From NCBI RefSeq assembly GCF_008974325.1, contig NZ_BKCG01000001.1, positions 310,001 through 374,000 of the forward strand: a DNA stretch of 64,000 nucleotides, read 5' to 3'. The notes below the pieces were generated by a model, which did no database searches, was not told the origin of the DNA, and saw only the letters and a program-made list of their open reading frames with translations. Origin of the DNA: Patiriisocius marinus (GTDB taxonomy: Bacteria; Bacteroidota; Bacteroidia; Flavobacteriales; Flavobacteriaceae). Below, in pieces: positions 63,379 through 64,000 of the stretch (position 1 is the stretch's first letter; every line of letters begins with the position of its first letter). The position numbers were made by a program, and so were the translations under genes.

Positions 63379-64000
63379 CTAAAAATATTGCCCTATTCCT
63401 ATCACAAAACCCTGAGTTGCATTTTGCGTAACGCCAATACCGTAGTCGACTCTAAAAATTGTATTAAATATTTTTTTATGGATAAACCGAAGTCCAGCTC
63501 CAGGATAAACCCTCAAATTTTGATTGTCGCTAAAATCACCAAAATCACCACCAGGGTTTCTCCAACTTCCACCATCAACAAAAGCATTACCTTGTAATAC
63601 AAACCAACCTTTTTCGAAAAGTGTATGGCGGTATTCTGTGTTTAAAACAATTGCTGCAGTACCACGATCTATGGTGTTCCCTACTCCTCTAATATTTAAA
63701 TTATTATCAACAGCAAATGGAGCAAATGGACTATCATTATTAGTAGCAATACCAAGTCGCAATCTACTTGCCCAGTTTCCCTTTTTACCTACACGCTTGT
63801 AATACACAAAATCATTAAATCCTATTAAAAATTCAGGCAAAGTATCATCTCGACTAGTAACATATTGAAAGTTTAGTATACTCTTAAAACCTGCTACATA
63901 ATGATAAAAACTGCTTACGTTATTGTACTCATAAATTAGCTTATAAAGCAACTTTTTAACTTCTAGATTTTGAGGAACATCTGCACTAGTAGCACCACTT
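63379..64000 (-). CDS. BamA/TamA (Omp85)-like outer-membrane protein, C-terminal part
   Basis: The frame is open to the right edge, so only about 206 residues of the C terminus are visible. They show barrel strands with FVDGGSWRNPGG, the LRVYPGAGLRFIHKK segment and a terminal aromatic QYF, typical of Omp85-superfamily barrels. The Met-like TTG codon near 63951 is internal. Whether POTRA domains precede it cannot be seen. Confidence 0.8.
   Translation of the reverse strand, partial: SGATSADVPQNLEVKKLLYKLIYEYNNVSSFYHYVAGFKSILNFQYVTSRDDTLPEFLIGFNDFVYYKRVGKKGNWASRLRLGIATNNDSPFAPFAVDNNLNIRGVGNTIDRGTAAIVLNTEYRHTLFEKGWFVLQGNAFVDGGSWRNPGGDFGDFSDNQNLRVYPGAGLRFIHKKIFNTIFRVDYGIGVTQNATQGFVIGIGQYF

Noticed and set aside
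1-64000. Insertion sequences, prophage or integrative elements
   Set aside because: No transposase, integrase, phage structural gene or terminal repeat is visible in the window.

Overview
The window is AT-rich chromosomal DNA from a member of the Flavobacteriaceae (Bacteroidota), most likely marine. The evidence is the gene content (SusC/SusD pair, TonB receptor with a carboxypeptidase-like regulatory domain, type IX secretion sorting domain, exosortase XrtF, GYDIA-type GHMP kinase, mevalonate-type HMG-CoA reductase), the TAnnTTTG promoter boxes and the lack of Shine-Dalgarno sequences. No genus can be named from the sequence alone.

Layout. (1) 1-5055, minus strand: two tandem copies of a tiny Lys/Ala-rich protein, then a metal-handling operon (DUF3347 lipoprotein, HYC_CC_PP-like protein, HMA-MauE fusion, TonB receptor, secreted HMA protein). 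(2) 5117-7927: XrtF exosortase apparently fused to its usual partner, a GAF protein of the free-Met-sulfoxide reductase type, and a MacB-like permease. (3) 8160-15388, plus strand: purH, then the cell-shape operon mreB-mreC-mreD-pbp2-rodA. (4) 15432-32145: housekeeping genes, namely a secreted nuclease, an OppC-like permease, tail-specific protease, surE-(membrane protein)-lpxB, NlpC/P60, comEC, two thioredoxin-like proteins, a peptide transporter with DPP-IV, and HMG-CoA reductase with a GHMP kinase. (5) 32217-44168, minus strand: ppiD-like chaperone, CNNM/CBS protein, lptC, TPR protein, outer-membrane protein and coaX. This otherwise tight block is interrupted at 35941-39850 by a decaying accessory insert with two disabled genes and two paralogous small lipoproteins. 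(6) 44392-46356: tRNA-Phe(GAA), a DUF481 protein and phospholipase A. (7) 46539-63313, plus strand: a long arsenosugar-type locus, followed by hemerythrin and a partial Omp85-family barrel.

The arsenosugar-type locus is the most notable system. It holds a peroxidase-like CMD protein, the radical SAM enzyme ArsS, two CofC-like (DUF2064) transferases, a SusC/SusD pair, a sodium:solute symporter, a metallophosphoesterase, a rhodanese, a purine nucleoside phosphorylase, ArsM, a sterol-desaturase-type hydroxylase, two DUF547 lipoproteins and a TIGR04283-type glycosyltransferase. The core is a known theme: ArsM methylates arsenic, ArsS couples it to the deoxyadenosyl group, and the base is then exchanged for an aglycone. 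The outer-membrane and inner-membrane transport genes, the phosphorylase, the phosphatase and the hydroxylase suggest an extended pathway with uptake or export and possibly lipid attachment. That part is inference.

Other notable signals are a perfect 24-bp palindrome that splits a signal peptide from its T9SS protein, a metalloprotease-like lipoprotein frame with two in-frame stops and an 8-bp tandem repeat at its start, a comEC frame with no canonical start codon where its N terminus should begin, a 29-bp perfect terminator stem, and a strong excess of the palindromic word TTCNGAA with A/T flanks across the whole window.
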